IMG/VR virus record: IMGVR_UViG_3300025065_000001
Location: 16,545 to 80,544 of that record
DNA: 64,000 bases
Reading direction: 5' to 3' (one strand)
Source: a virus
The notes under the pieces: generated by a model
What the model saw: the letters and a program-made list of their open reading frames with translations, nothing else
Databases searched by the model: none
What the model was told of the DNA's origin: nothing
Translations under genes and position numbers: made by a program
Shown here: positions 33,436 to 41,209 of the stretch, in pieces
Layout: every line of letters starts with the position of its first letter
Numbering within the stretch: position 1 is the first letter of the stretch

Positions 33436-34460
33436 TATTCCGCCTCCGCGCTTAGGTCCATAAACTGGCCCCAAAGTTGATTCGTAGTTTCAGTTGAAAC
33501 GTCGTGTTCCGCCATTGTCGATTTGAAGATGCCTTCTAAGTCGAAGCTATCGAGGTTAACTTCCAGTTCGTCGTCTTTATTTTCCGACACGCGTTTGAAA
33601 GTCAGGCTCAAACAATCCACTTCGGCAATCGGGGCCTCCGTTGGTAGAAGCGTGATTCGAAGGTTCATGTTTTTGAACTTATCAGGGTCAGCTTCTAAGG
33701 CCGTGGTTGCTTCTTGAAGAGAGAGCGTTATGTAGAGCTGGTTATTTGGGTCCTCGGCATGCGAGTAGGGTTGCATAGAGCCGGTAACCCAGACTGGCGT
33801 ATCACCTTCCATAAAAATACGGGGTGTATGATAGTGGCCAGTGATAACCGCAAGTGCGGTTTGCATTTCTTCAAACGGGATCAAGTTATCTGTCGCTGAG
33901 CTATCTTCACTAAAAGCAAGAATGTCCCAATGGCCAAAGGCGAAGAACCCTACCGGTGGCTTAATCTCGGCAGCAATTTCTTTCGCAGTTTTAAAGGGGT
34001 GCCACGGGTAGAAAACAAAATGCTCTTTCTCAATGGTTAGGTAAAGGGCCTTTTCTGCAACTACGTGAATATTTGGCACATGAGCCACAAGCTGTGTAAA
34101 TACATCAAACGAGCTCTTGAACTGGGTGTCCCTCGAGGCATCATGGTTGCCGCGAATTATCACGAACTGACGGTCACGGTAAGTGCTGGCCGCGAGACGA
34201 TAAACGTCGGCCGCAAATAAAATATCTTCTTCAGGAACGCGAAACTTATCAAACAAGTCTCCCATACAAACGTGAAGCTTATACCCTGGCGCATTTACAA
34301 TGCCGGCAAAGGTATCTTTCACCATTTCTTCGCGCTCACCTTTGCGGTGTGTAGGCACGCCAGTATTGAATTTACGTGCTAGGTGAGGGTCACCTAACGT
34401 CTGAACAAAAGAGGGGAGTTTAATTAAATCGTTTAGCGATTCGATTGGTAACATTTGCAT
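33435..34460 (-). CDS. SbcD/Mre11-like nuclease subunit
   Basis: A 341-residue metallophosphoesterase. Motifs in order: GDPHLA, GDLFDK, RGNHDAS, FGHWD, GHYHTP, which supply the metal ligands of the Mre11/SbcD nuclease. It acts with the SbcC-like gene downstream. ATG 34460 has a perfect box at 34459-34471. A hairpin at 34483-34501 lies just upstream. Confidence 0.9.
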   Translation of the reverse strand: MQMLPIESLNDLIKLPSFVQTLGDPHLARKFNTGVPTHRKGEREEMVKDTFAGIVNAPGYKLHVCMGDLFDKFRVPEEDILFAADVYRLAASTYRDRQFVIIRGNHDASRDTQFKSSFDVFTQLVAHVPNIHVVAEKALYLTIEKEHFVFYPWHPFKTAKEIAAEIKPPVGFFAFGHWDILAFSEDSSATDNLIPFEEMQTALAVITGHYHTPRIFMEGDTPVWVTGSMQPYSHAEDPNNQLYITLSLQEATTALEADPDKFKNMNLRITLLPTEAPIAEVDCLSLTFKRVSENKDDELEVNLDSFDLEGIFKSTMAEHDVSTETTNQLWGQFMDLSAEAE

Positions 34461-34470
34461 CGTCAATTTC

Positions 34471-34845
34471 CTAAATAATAATTGAGGGGACTTGGCCCTC
34501 AGTAAAGTTAACTCTAATTTTCCAGTTTAAATCTGGGCTAAAATACGGCCAGTATTCGAGTACAAATCTTTTAATATCTGGATAGACACTAACAGCGTGT
34601 CCCAGCACAGCAAAGCATAAAACTCGGTAAGCCGCATTAGGGTTCCTAAGTTCATTGAAGTCCTCAAACTCTTCGGATTCTTCATCTGGTTCCCAAGGTT
34701 GAACAATTCGGGGTAAAAAGTTCTGGTCTGTTATATGTCCTCTTCGCCACAACAAAACCAGCTTTGCCAGCCTAGCATTCCTCCAAATTAAAGTATTAAT
34801 TTCAGTTTCAGCGTGTAAGGCCCATCCACAAGTAACCTCAAGCAT
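34471..34845 (-). CDS. Unknown phage protein
   Basis: A 124-residue protein starting MLEVTCGWALHAETEINTL, with an acidic middle (PDEESEEFEDFNEL) and aromatic end. I chose ATG 34845, because GGAGAT is 8 bases upstream, straddling the stop of the nuclease gene. No family recognised. The neighbours suggest a role in DNA processing. Confidence 0.6.
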   Translation of the reverse strand: MLEVTCGWALHAETEINTLIWRNARLAKLVLLWRRGHITDQNFLPRIVQPWEPDEESEEFEDFNELRNPNAAYRVLCFAVLGHAVSVYPDIKRFVLEYWPYFSPDLNWKIRVNFTEGQVPSIII

Positions 34846-34849
34846 AGGT

Positions 34850-35257
34850 TTATCTCCACGTAAATTGAAACTGCGTGAGTTCTTCAAAACGCATAGACTT
34901 CTTAGGCCAGCTTAGAATTAGGGATGCTGGTACTTTAAACCAGCCATCAATACTTATGAAATGGAGGTAGAAATAGTAGAGGCCCCCAGCTTTGGTTACC
35001 TTGGTTGCTTCGCGCCATTGACGTTTCTCAATTCGAGAGAAATCAAAGCGTGAACTTTCAGCAATACTTTTTACTTCCGCGTAGGCCGTTAAACCTTTTT
35101 CGGTAACAAGATAGTCTGAGGGTTTTGATGAAACGATACGTTTGCGAACGCGAGACTTGTTTACATCAGCATGGTCTTCGAAGCGATATACATGAGCGCC
35201 CAGCGCTTTCATATTCTCTTCGAAGATATCTTCGGAGGGTTTACCAGTGTTTTGCAT
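34850..35257 (-). CDS. PD-(D/E)XK nuclease-like, possible Holliday junction resolvase
   Basis: A 135-residue protein with SKPSDYLVTEKG followed by AYAEVKSI, the Asp...Glu-x-Lys core of PD-(D/E)XK nucleases, then SRIEKRQW as the trailing helix. Size and context (next to SbcCD, near polymerase) fit a RecU/Hjc-like resolvase for replication intermediates. ATG 35257 has a perfect box at 35256-35268. Substrate is inference. Confidence 0.72.
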   Translation of the reverse strand: MQNTGKPSEDIFEENMKALGAHVYRFEDHADVNKSRVRKRIVSSKPSDYLVTEKGLTAYAEVKSIAESSRFDFSRIEKRQWREATKVTKAGGLYYFYLHFISIDGWFKVPASLILSWPKKSMRFEELTQFQFTWR

Positions 35258-35282
35258 CGTCAATTTCCTAATTGTATAAAAC

Positions 35283-35789
35283 TTATTTTGTTTTATTTAG
35301 AGTTAATACTCTTTTAGGTTTATCACCTTTATCATCTGATGTTGACTGGCGTGTGCCGCGTCCCACTTTCTGATTTATGATAATCCCTTGCTTCTTGTTC
35401 TTACGTCGAGAGCGTAAGTACATAGAATGTAGTTCAACCATTCTCTTACGAGCATGGTCTGCTTCGGATTCGGTTACTCTACCGTCAGGCTTTCCCCAGA
35501 GGTTAAAGCGCTGGGCACCAGTACGAATACGATTGAGGTATTTTATAGAATTAACGTGAAAGCCTATCGCATCGTATAGTTCTCTTGAGCTGACTTTCTT
35601 AGGAGAAATAACCGCACGAAGTTGCTCATAAATATCCCTACTTAACGGTTTGTTAGTTAAGATTCGGAATTTATTTTTACGACAATAGGTGACCACCCAA
35701 AGCCAGCAATGGATAGGTTTTTCAAATTGTAATTTTTTAGAATTATATTTAAGGCTTACACCTTCAATTCCAAAAGTGGCGTTATCCAT
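35283..35789 (-). CDS. ProQ/FinO-family RNA chaperone
   Basis: A 168-residue protein. Residues about 25-125 match the ProQ/FinO domain in order: KPLSRDIYEQL, SSRELYDAIGFHVNSIKYLNRI, the TGAQRFNLWGKPDGRVTESE block and ADHARKRMVEL. In E. coli ProQ the matching parts include PLKIGIFQDLV, GATRVDLDGNPCGEL and HVEHARKQL. The C-terminal 45 residues are basic and probably disordered. ProQ/FinO proteins bind the terminator hairpins of sRNAs and promote pairing with mRNAs. In this genome the obvious partner is the sRNA at 13191-13269. ATG 35789 lacks a strong ribosome site. Its box is decayed (GAATTGACGAG, without the GG), so it may escape the control it helps impose. Confidence 0.85.
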   Translation of the reverse strand: MDNATFGIEGVSLKYNSKKLQFEKPIHCWLWVVTYCRKNKFRILTNKPLSRDIYEQLRAVISPKKVSSRELYDAIGFHVNSIKYLNRIRTGAQRFNLWGKPDGRVTESEADHARKRMVELHSMYLRSRRKNKKQGIIINQKVGRGTRQSTSDDKGDKPKRVLTLNKTK

Positions 35790-35816
35790 GCTCAACTCGT
35801 CAATTCATATTTTAAA

Positions 35817-35836
35817 AAGGCTCCTAGTGGAGCCTT
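35817..35836 (-). terminator. Rho-independent terminator before the ProQ-like gene
   Basis: AAGGCTCC-TAGT-GGAGCCTT is an 8-bp stem; on the minus strand it is followed by TTTAAAA. It sits between the primase-helicase stop and the ProQ-like start, so the chaperone is partly uncoupled from replication transcription. Confidence 0.72.
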
Positions 35837-35883
35837 TATAATTATTATATTAATTAATAGGTATTATGCTTAATAATACAGCG

Positions 35884-38800
35884 TTATGCAACGTTAGTAG
35901 TAACGACAAACAATTTATTATTAAGTAAGTTGATAAGTCGGTTTTGAATTTCTGGATGTAATTTAGAAATATATGGATGTAATTCAGAAACTTGCGGAGA
36001 CCCAGCCAAAGCTTGAAATACATAGGCTTTCAAATTTCCTGGCACTTCTTCAAGACCTGTGAACATCGTACTGTGGGAGAGCTCTTTAGCCCTTCTCACA
36101 TCCTCAACCCAGCGATTAAAACGTTCATCATCTAAATAATATTTATAAACTGAACGGACACCTACACGTTTCTTTTCTCTACGATATTTCATACCAAACG
36201 AAGTAAGAACGCGGCGAACGAACTCATGACGCTTCTTGTCGGTATCACATAAAGGCATGCGGATACCTTGAAGGATTTCTAAATCCCTTGCATGGGCTAA
36301 TAGAAAATCAAAAGCGCGGTCTTTTTCTAAATCCGTTATTTCACGGCCATCGTAGGTGGGGATATCATTTAGAAATATCACACCTAAATGGTAGAAGAAG
36401 CCACGGCCCAAGCCTTGGTGATCTGCAAACGCCGTTTTATCTTTATCGTGTCGCTTAGTATCAAAGCGGTTAATCATATCGATAAGGAACAGGTCGTCAT
36501 TGTTAGCACCCAGCATCAAACCCTTGCGTCTACCATTGAGAGCCTGTGTTGACATAGTAACTACATCGTTCAGTTCATCCCCAGCCTCGAGGCCAAAGAG
36601 TCGCGCTTGGCGTTTCTTAAGTAGCTGGCGTTGTTCCTCTGCGTTTTTCAAAGTCTGGTTATCTAAAATTTCAAATTCTTCGTCCGTTAACAGCTCAGTA
36701 TCCCTAAGCTTTTGTTTTTCAACTTCTCGAATCTGATCTGTTAGTTCATCCATCAACATTTTCAAATTGTAGCCCTCATCCGAGGCCAGCGTATAAAGCG
36801 TGTTAATGTTGTAACCTTCATTTTCTAAAGCGTTTATCAAATTTTTAGAAAAGTGATTGAGTTTATTATTTTCAAAACTCTTAAGTTGGCCATACCAGTC
36901 TGACCAACCATGGTCGTTTATTTTCAAACGTTCTGTTGCATAATCATATTCAGAAATAAACTGCACGCAGAGTTTGTTATCTATAGTGTTACGGTTCCCG
37001 TATATCTCTTTTTGAACGATTTCTAAAGGCGCGGTTGGATAACGTCTCGCGTTATCGAGGTACATAACATGGTAGTCGGTACATTCACGAACGCGGCTCA
37101 TATGCTGCAAACAATCCGAAGGTAAATTACCCGCCATCTTTGTGAAAAACGCGAACGTCTTTTTAAAACGCGCTCCGGCTGCGGTAGCATCGATGGAGTG
37201 ACCGGTACCCATAGAAGGTGAAGACATAAAAATATCATCGTCTCTCAGATTGCCATTCAAGTCTCGAATAAAGGCTTGTACTTCTGGGGTCTGGGAATTG
37301 TTACTCGTTATTGTGATAACGCGACGACCATTAATCTCCGTCATGAAGTGTTCGTGCTCTAGCTGGCTATCTCCACCCATTTCCTCAATAATTGTGGCCG
37401 CTTTCTTAAGTACGTCCACTTTAGAATTTGAAGCATAGAATAGGCCTGTAGTCTTGGCCTCACACATCAAAGCTTCTACGAACGCTGAAGTATCCCCTTT
37501 ACCATCGGTATCTTGGTACAGCGTCACTTGGCGCTGTTGCTCCTTTGCGGGACGGTACTTATTAACGATAACGTTAATCGTGCGGTCTTCAGGAAGGATA
37601 CCAAATTGCGGGTCTCTCATTAGGTCCACGAACTCTTTGTTTAAGTCAGCATCCATACAGATTACGAACTTGGCCCCAGCGATAATCTCACGTAAGACTT
37701 TTAAACATGCGGCCGGTTTATCAACGGTTGTTGCTTTAATCGCACGCACAAGCTGACAAACCTCATCCATGATCACAATGTCGTAGTTCTGACCTTGCAG
37801 CTTGTATATCGAGTTAAGACAAATACCTAAGCGCTTCTGCATACGTAACGAGTGCAGCCGTTCGCTTTCGATTTCGTTATAGTCTGCAAGATTGAACTGC
37901 TTAGAGAGTGAGTTAACCAACGAGATTAGCTGGCTGATAGCGATAACTCGACCATCAAAGTCTTGTACTTGTTGCTTCAACATATAAGTCTTACCGGTAC
38001 CTTTCTCACTTTTTACCAGTGTAATACCTGGTCGTAGTCGTAGCTCCGGTAGATAGCGTTGGTCTATTACCATAGCTTTATTATCAAATTCTTCCAGTCT
38101 AGATTCGGTGGCCTCGGTCTTACTCATAAAGGTTTCAATAGACTCACGCAGCTCAAAGTTTCGCTCCCCCTCCACAAACGAGTGAATCGTAGGATTGTAG
38201 TCACCGTAGCGGCCAGCGTTAGCGTAGAACTTGGCTTTTGAATAACCTTTCTCAGGGCGTAGTGGGTCTTGTAACTGAGCGCCATCATAAAGCGTTGGAT
38301 TTAAGAACGCTTCAAGCACACTGGTAATACGACCATCTTCAAACTCAAGAATATCGGCAGGGTGAAGTATTTTGTTCTCATGTGCCTTAACAATCTTCAT
38401 GGCCTCGTCACGAGAAAGCGGCATCTGAGTATAATGTGTCGTGTTCACCATTCGCTGAACTTTGATTTCTCTGAATTCAGAGACACGGTTTATAACATCC
38501 TCAGATTGCTTTTCCAGCTCAACCACACGACGGAATTCTTTATCTTGGGTTGGGGTGTAGTCTTTGAGTAGTGTGGTTTTTAACGAGCGCTTACCTCTTC
38601 GGTTAATCTCACCTTTTGGTAACTTCTGGTAGAACGATTCTTTTAGTTTGATGAAGGCACCGGCTTCGAAACATAGACGTTCAGGCTGGAAAACCGAGGT
38701 ATCAAAAATCGTTCTTGGTAGTCGTCCACCGCTAGCACTTACTTTAATGTGGCCTAACCCAGCCATCCAGCAGCGCTTCTCAAGCATTTTACCAAACCGA

Positions 38801-39387
38801 GCAATATCTTCCCCTTTATCAACGAGCATATAAATGTGGAAGCCATCCGCAGGGCGAATTACTTTATTGGTTTCTTTGTCAAACAATGACGTTGAAGTAC
38901 TGTAAGTTCTGATATAGTCCGTGTTGTTTAGTTCTAATTCTGGAACCGCACTATTCAGATGAGTTAGGAAATCTTCAGGATTGGTGATTTTTAGCTTAGC
39001 GTGCTCGTCTTTATCATAATCGAATAGGATTAGACTTGGACCTTTTGTGATCATAGATTTCGAAGAACGTGTGCCATACACACCGGTTTCATCTACGTGC
39101 ACTGGGTATTCATAGCCACGGCGCTCAAACTCGTTACTGGTTAGGACCTCTACAAACTCGTGGTCCGTATCCATAACGCCAGGGGTAAAACACTGGTTAG
39201 GCTCTAAGCTTTTTATAAAATCGGGTAACTGTGAGAGTGTTAGCTGCACTCGTTTTGCTGTACCTGTCACCATCTTAGGTGCATCACTTACAATTTTACC
39301 ATGCTCCATTCGTAGCTCTTTGGTGAGCACTCCGGTGGAGTTCGTAAAAAGTGTCAGGTAAAACGGTTGTTCTACTTGGTTAGCCAT
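35884..39387 (-). CDS. Primase-polymerase/helicase fusion, replication initiator-like
   Basis: A 1167-residue protein. The N-terminal part (LILFDYDKDEHAKLKI, PADGFHIYMLVDKG, SASGGRLPRTIFDTSVF) resembles archaeo-eukaryotic-type primases. A helicase part starts near residue 430: Walker A VKSEKGTGKTYML, Walker B DIVIMDEVCQLV, then MDADLN and SPSMGTGHSID, similar to origin-binding-protein helicases of the UL9 type. A single protein could thus open DNA and prime it. The start box is GAATTGACGAT, with a changed 5' end. Primase assignment is weaker than helicase. Confidence 0.75.
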   Translation of the reverse strand: MANQVEQPFYLTLFTNSTGVLTKELRMEHGKIVSDAPKMVTGTAKRVQLTLSQLPDFIKSLEPNQCFTPGVMDTDHEFVEVLTSNEFERRGYEYPVHVDETGVYGTRSSKSMITKGPSLILFDYDKDEHAKLKITNPEDFLTHLNSAVPELELNNTDYIRTYSTSTSLFDKETNKVIRPADGFHIYMLVDKGEDIARFGKMLEKRCWMAGLGHIKVSASGGRLPRTIFDTSVFQPERLCFEAGAFIKLKESFYQKLPKGEINRRGKRSLKTTLLKDYTPTQDKEFRRVVELEKQSEDVINRVSEFREIKVQRMVNTTHYTQMPLSRDEAMKIVKAHENKILHPADILEFEDGRITSVLEAFLNPTLYDGAQLQDPLRPEKGYSKAKFYANAGRYGDYNPTIHSFVEGERNFELRESIETFMSKTEATESRLEEFDNKAMVIDQRYLPELRLRPGITLVKSEKGTGKTYMLKQQVQDFDGRVIAISQLISLVNSLSKQFNLADYNEIESERLHSLRMQKRLGICLNSIYKLQGQNYDIVIMDEVCQLVRAIKATTVDKPAACLKVLREIIAGAKFVICMDADLNKEFVDLMRDPQFGILPEDRTINVIVNKYRPAKEQQRQVTLYQDTDGKGDTSAFVEALMCEAKTTGLFYASNSKVDVLKKAATIIEEMGGDSQLEHEHFMTEINGRRVITITSNNSQTPEVQAFIRDLNGNLRDDDIFMSSPSMGTGHSIDATAAGARFKKTFAFFTKMAGNLPSDCLQHMSRVRECTDYHVMYLDNARRYPTAPLEIVQKEIYGNRNTIDNKLCVQFISEYDYATERLKINDHGWSDWYGQLKSFENNKLNHFSKNLINALENEGYNINTLYTLASDEGYNLKMLMDELTDQIREVEKQKLRDTELLTDEEFEILDNQTLKNAEEQRQLLKKRQARLFGLEAGDELNDVVTMSTQALNGRRKGLMLGANNDDLFLIDMINRFDTKRHDKDKTAFADHQGLGRGFFYHLGVIFLNDIPTYDGREITDLEKDRAFDFLLAHARDLEILQGIRMPLCDTDKKRHEFVRRVLTSFGMKYRREKKRVGVRSVYKYYLDDERFNRWVEDVRRAKELSHSTMFTGLEEVPGNLKAYVFQALAGSPQVSELHPYISKLHPEIQNRLINLLNNKLFVVTTNVA

Positions 39388-39411
39388 CGTCAATTCAATC
39401 CAAATTGTAGC

Positions 39412-39430
39412 GGCCCTCTAAGTGAGGGCC
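39412..39430 (-). repeat. Intergenic hairpin before the primase-helicase
   Basis: GGCCCTC and GAGGGCC pair around TAAGT. It lies in the 50-base gap between the MazG-like stop and the primase-helicase start, without a T-run. It is one of several hairpin-then-box gaps in this region. Confidence 0.5.
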
Positions 39431-39437
39431 GACTTCA

Positions 39438-40046
39438 TCAAAGTTTACTTAGGTCTGCAGGGGTGTAATCAACAGACTTAAGCACTTTGCCAGCAGCATA
39501 GCTTTTACCATCTTTATCGGTACTCTCTTTTTTGACCTTAACGGCCCAGAGCGCGGTACCTTCATTTTTATTTTTATTGGTAAGTTTTACAGGTTTTGCT
39601 TCAACACTAACACCCAAGGTGGTGTAGTGGTCGAGTGTCGCTTGCACGTTATCATCGTTACATAGCTTACTCATATTCGAGTGATGGACAATATCCCAAG
39701 CTTTTAGGATATCGAAGTTTATTTCTTCGGAAGCCGATAGAAGTGTTTCTATGATGTTTAGTTCCCAAGCAGGCATGTGATTTAGGGTATGGTAGGACTG
39801 AACATACTTACCAAACAACACATATAGACTATCTACAATAGCATCTATTTTATCTACTCGGGTTTCTGCGCTGAAAAGCTCACGCATTTCCTCGCGGTAG
39901 AGGTCGAAGTGTAAGTTTAAAGATTCCGTGGTGAATCCAACATCAATAGGTAAGTCAAAAGCGGTTCTAAAATCTACAATATTCGCAAAGAACTTCTCGA
40001 AAATTTCAGCCGTTAAAAAGTTATATTTAATACCATGAAGTAGCAT
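39438..40046 (-). CDS. MazG/HisE-like all-alpha NTP pyrophosphohydrolase
   Basis: A 202-residue protein with the two acidic helices of the family (LYREEMRELFSAET then KIDAIVDSLYVLFGKYVQ) and, further on, KAWDIVHHSNMSKL and GKVLKSVDYTPADL, typical of phage members. It probably hydrolyses nucleoside triphosphates to monophosphates, shaping nucleotide pools. ATG 40046 has a perfect box at 40045-40057. Confidence 0.72.
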   Translation of the reverse strand: MLLHGIKYNFLTAEIFEKFFANIVDFRTAFDLPIDVGFTTESLNLHFDLYREEMRELFSAETRVDKIDAIVDSLYVLFGKYVQSYHTLNHMPAWELNIIETLLSASEEINFDILKAWDIVHHSNMSKLCNDDNVQATLDHYTTLGVSVEAKPVKLTNKNKNEGTALWAVKVKKESTDKDGKSYAAGKVLKSVDYTPADLSKL

Positions 40047-40135
40047 CGTCAATTTCCTTTAATTTTTAAGTATGAGACCAGCATTATAAAAAGTAATCAA
40101 GTGAGTTGCTGGCAAACTAACTGGATTTTTATTAA

Positions 40136-40345
40136 TCAGATTAGTCTTCCTGAATCGTTTTTCTCAATGGTTGTAAGGTCGTTCTCCGGTTTTGGTTCTT
40201 GAAACGGTTCATAAGGTTCTGAACCTAGAGCCATTTTCTTAGATTTAGCGATTCGCTCTCGTATATAGCGGGGGATAATATAGAGCGCTGTAATTAACAG
40301 CGCTACCCATAAACCCCAAACGTAAAACTCTAGTTCGGTATTCAA
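40136..40345 (-). CDS. Small membrane protein
   Basis: A 69-residue protein with one membrane segment (YVWGLWVALLITALYII) followed by basic residues and a polar tail. I place the start at TTG 40345, which overlaps the upstream TGA and has GGAGAG 6 bases before it; a TTG at 40357 lies before that site. Function unknown. Confidence 0.5.
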   Translation of the reverse strand: MNTELEFYVWGLWVALLITALYIIPRYIRERIAKSKKMALGSEPYEPFQEPKPENDLTTIEKNDSGRLI

Positions 40346-41028
40346 AATTCTCTCCAAGGTTCTGCGTCCGGCATATCAACTTCTTCCCACTGCGGGTCGT
40401 CAAACTCCGGTCCTAGTTCCTCAAACTCGGGTTCGTTAGCGGAAACCACGAATTCAGACATTATCTTGTGCACCAAATCATAAGTTAGGTCACAATCAGC
40501 AACGGCGCGATGTAGCGTTCCTTTGGGCGTAATGCCTTCTAGTGCTGCGGCATCTACAAGCTTAAAGCTGCGGTTGCGACCATGAAGGTGATTGTAGATA
40601 CGCGCTCGTCTCGAGTACTCGGTCATAGCACAGAAGTACTCTTTAGCACCAAAGTAACCGTTACAGTTAATATTCCACGCCGCATTGGTTTGCACTAGCA
40701 TTTGGATATCGAAGTTCGCGTTATAAATGATCACGGTCTTTCCCTTTACCGCTTCCATCAGCTTATAGCGAACCTCCGGCCAAGTAGGTGCCAAAGCACA
40801 AGACTGAAGGCTAATGCCGTGAACAGCTTGTGCTTTAGGGTCGATATCCCGAGTAGGGCGTACCAGCGTATCGAGTAATACTTTTCCGGTTAGGCCATCT
40901 TTTACCGCAATTTCTACGATTTGATGGCCATGGCCTATACCTGTCGTTTCAGTATCTAGCGTGCACCAGTGTTTTCCAAGTAGATACGAAAACGGAGCTG
41001 GTAAATTATTTCCGGTTGCTGGGGCCAT
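40342..41028 (-). CDS. DnaQ-like 3'-5' exonuclease
   Basis: A 228-residue DEDDh-type exonuclease: CTLDTETTGIG (ExoI), IIYNANFDIQML (ExoII) and HRAVADCDLTY (ExoIII, with His and Asp). It probably proofreads or degrades DNA next to the phage polymerase. It starts inside the small gene upstream and ends overlapping the next start. Confidence 0.9.
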   Translation of the reverse strand: MAPATGNNLPAPFSYLLGKHWCTLDTETTGIGHGHQIVEIAVKDGLTGKVLLDTLVRPTRDIDPKAQAVHGISLQSCALAPTWPEVRYKLMEAVKGKTVIIYNANFDIQMLVQTNAAWNINCNGYFGAKEYFCAMTEYSRRARIYNHLHGRNRSFKLVDAAALEGITPKGTLHRAVADCDLTYDLVHKIMSEFVVSANEPEFEELGPEFDDPQWEEVDMPDAEPWREF

Positions 41029-41209
41029 GTGTGTCTCTCAGTAAAGGATGTTGCGGGTTTAGTTCCCGCAACGCATGTTCAAGTAATAAGGCGCGTTCTA
41101 TCTGGCTACTTATTTGTGTGATAAGTCGAGACTTATCACACAAAGAACCACAACAGAATTCAGCCTCAGGGGTAAGCTGTACTATCACCCCAGGAATATG
41201 CGAACTCAT
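41006..41209 (-). CDS. Small protein between polymerase and exonuclease
   Basis: A 67-residue protein with EAEFCCGSLCDKS, a cysteine cluster. ATG 41209 overlaps the polymerase stop (ATGA) and has a strong GGAGGT. The 3' end overlaps the exonuclease start by 23 bases. Good ribosome site and overlaps support a real gene. Function unknown. Confidence 0.6.
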   Translation of the reverse strand: MSSHIPGVIVQLTPEAEFCCGSLCDKSRLITQISSQIERALLLEHALRELNPQHPLLRDTHGPSNRK

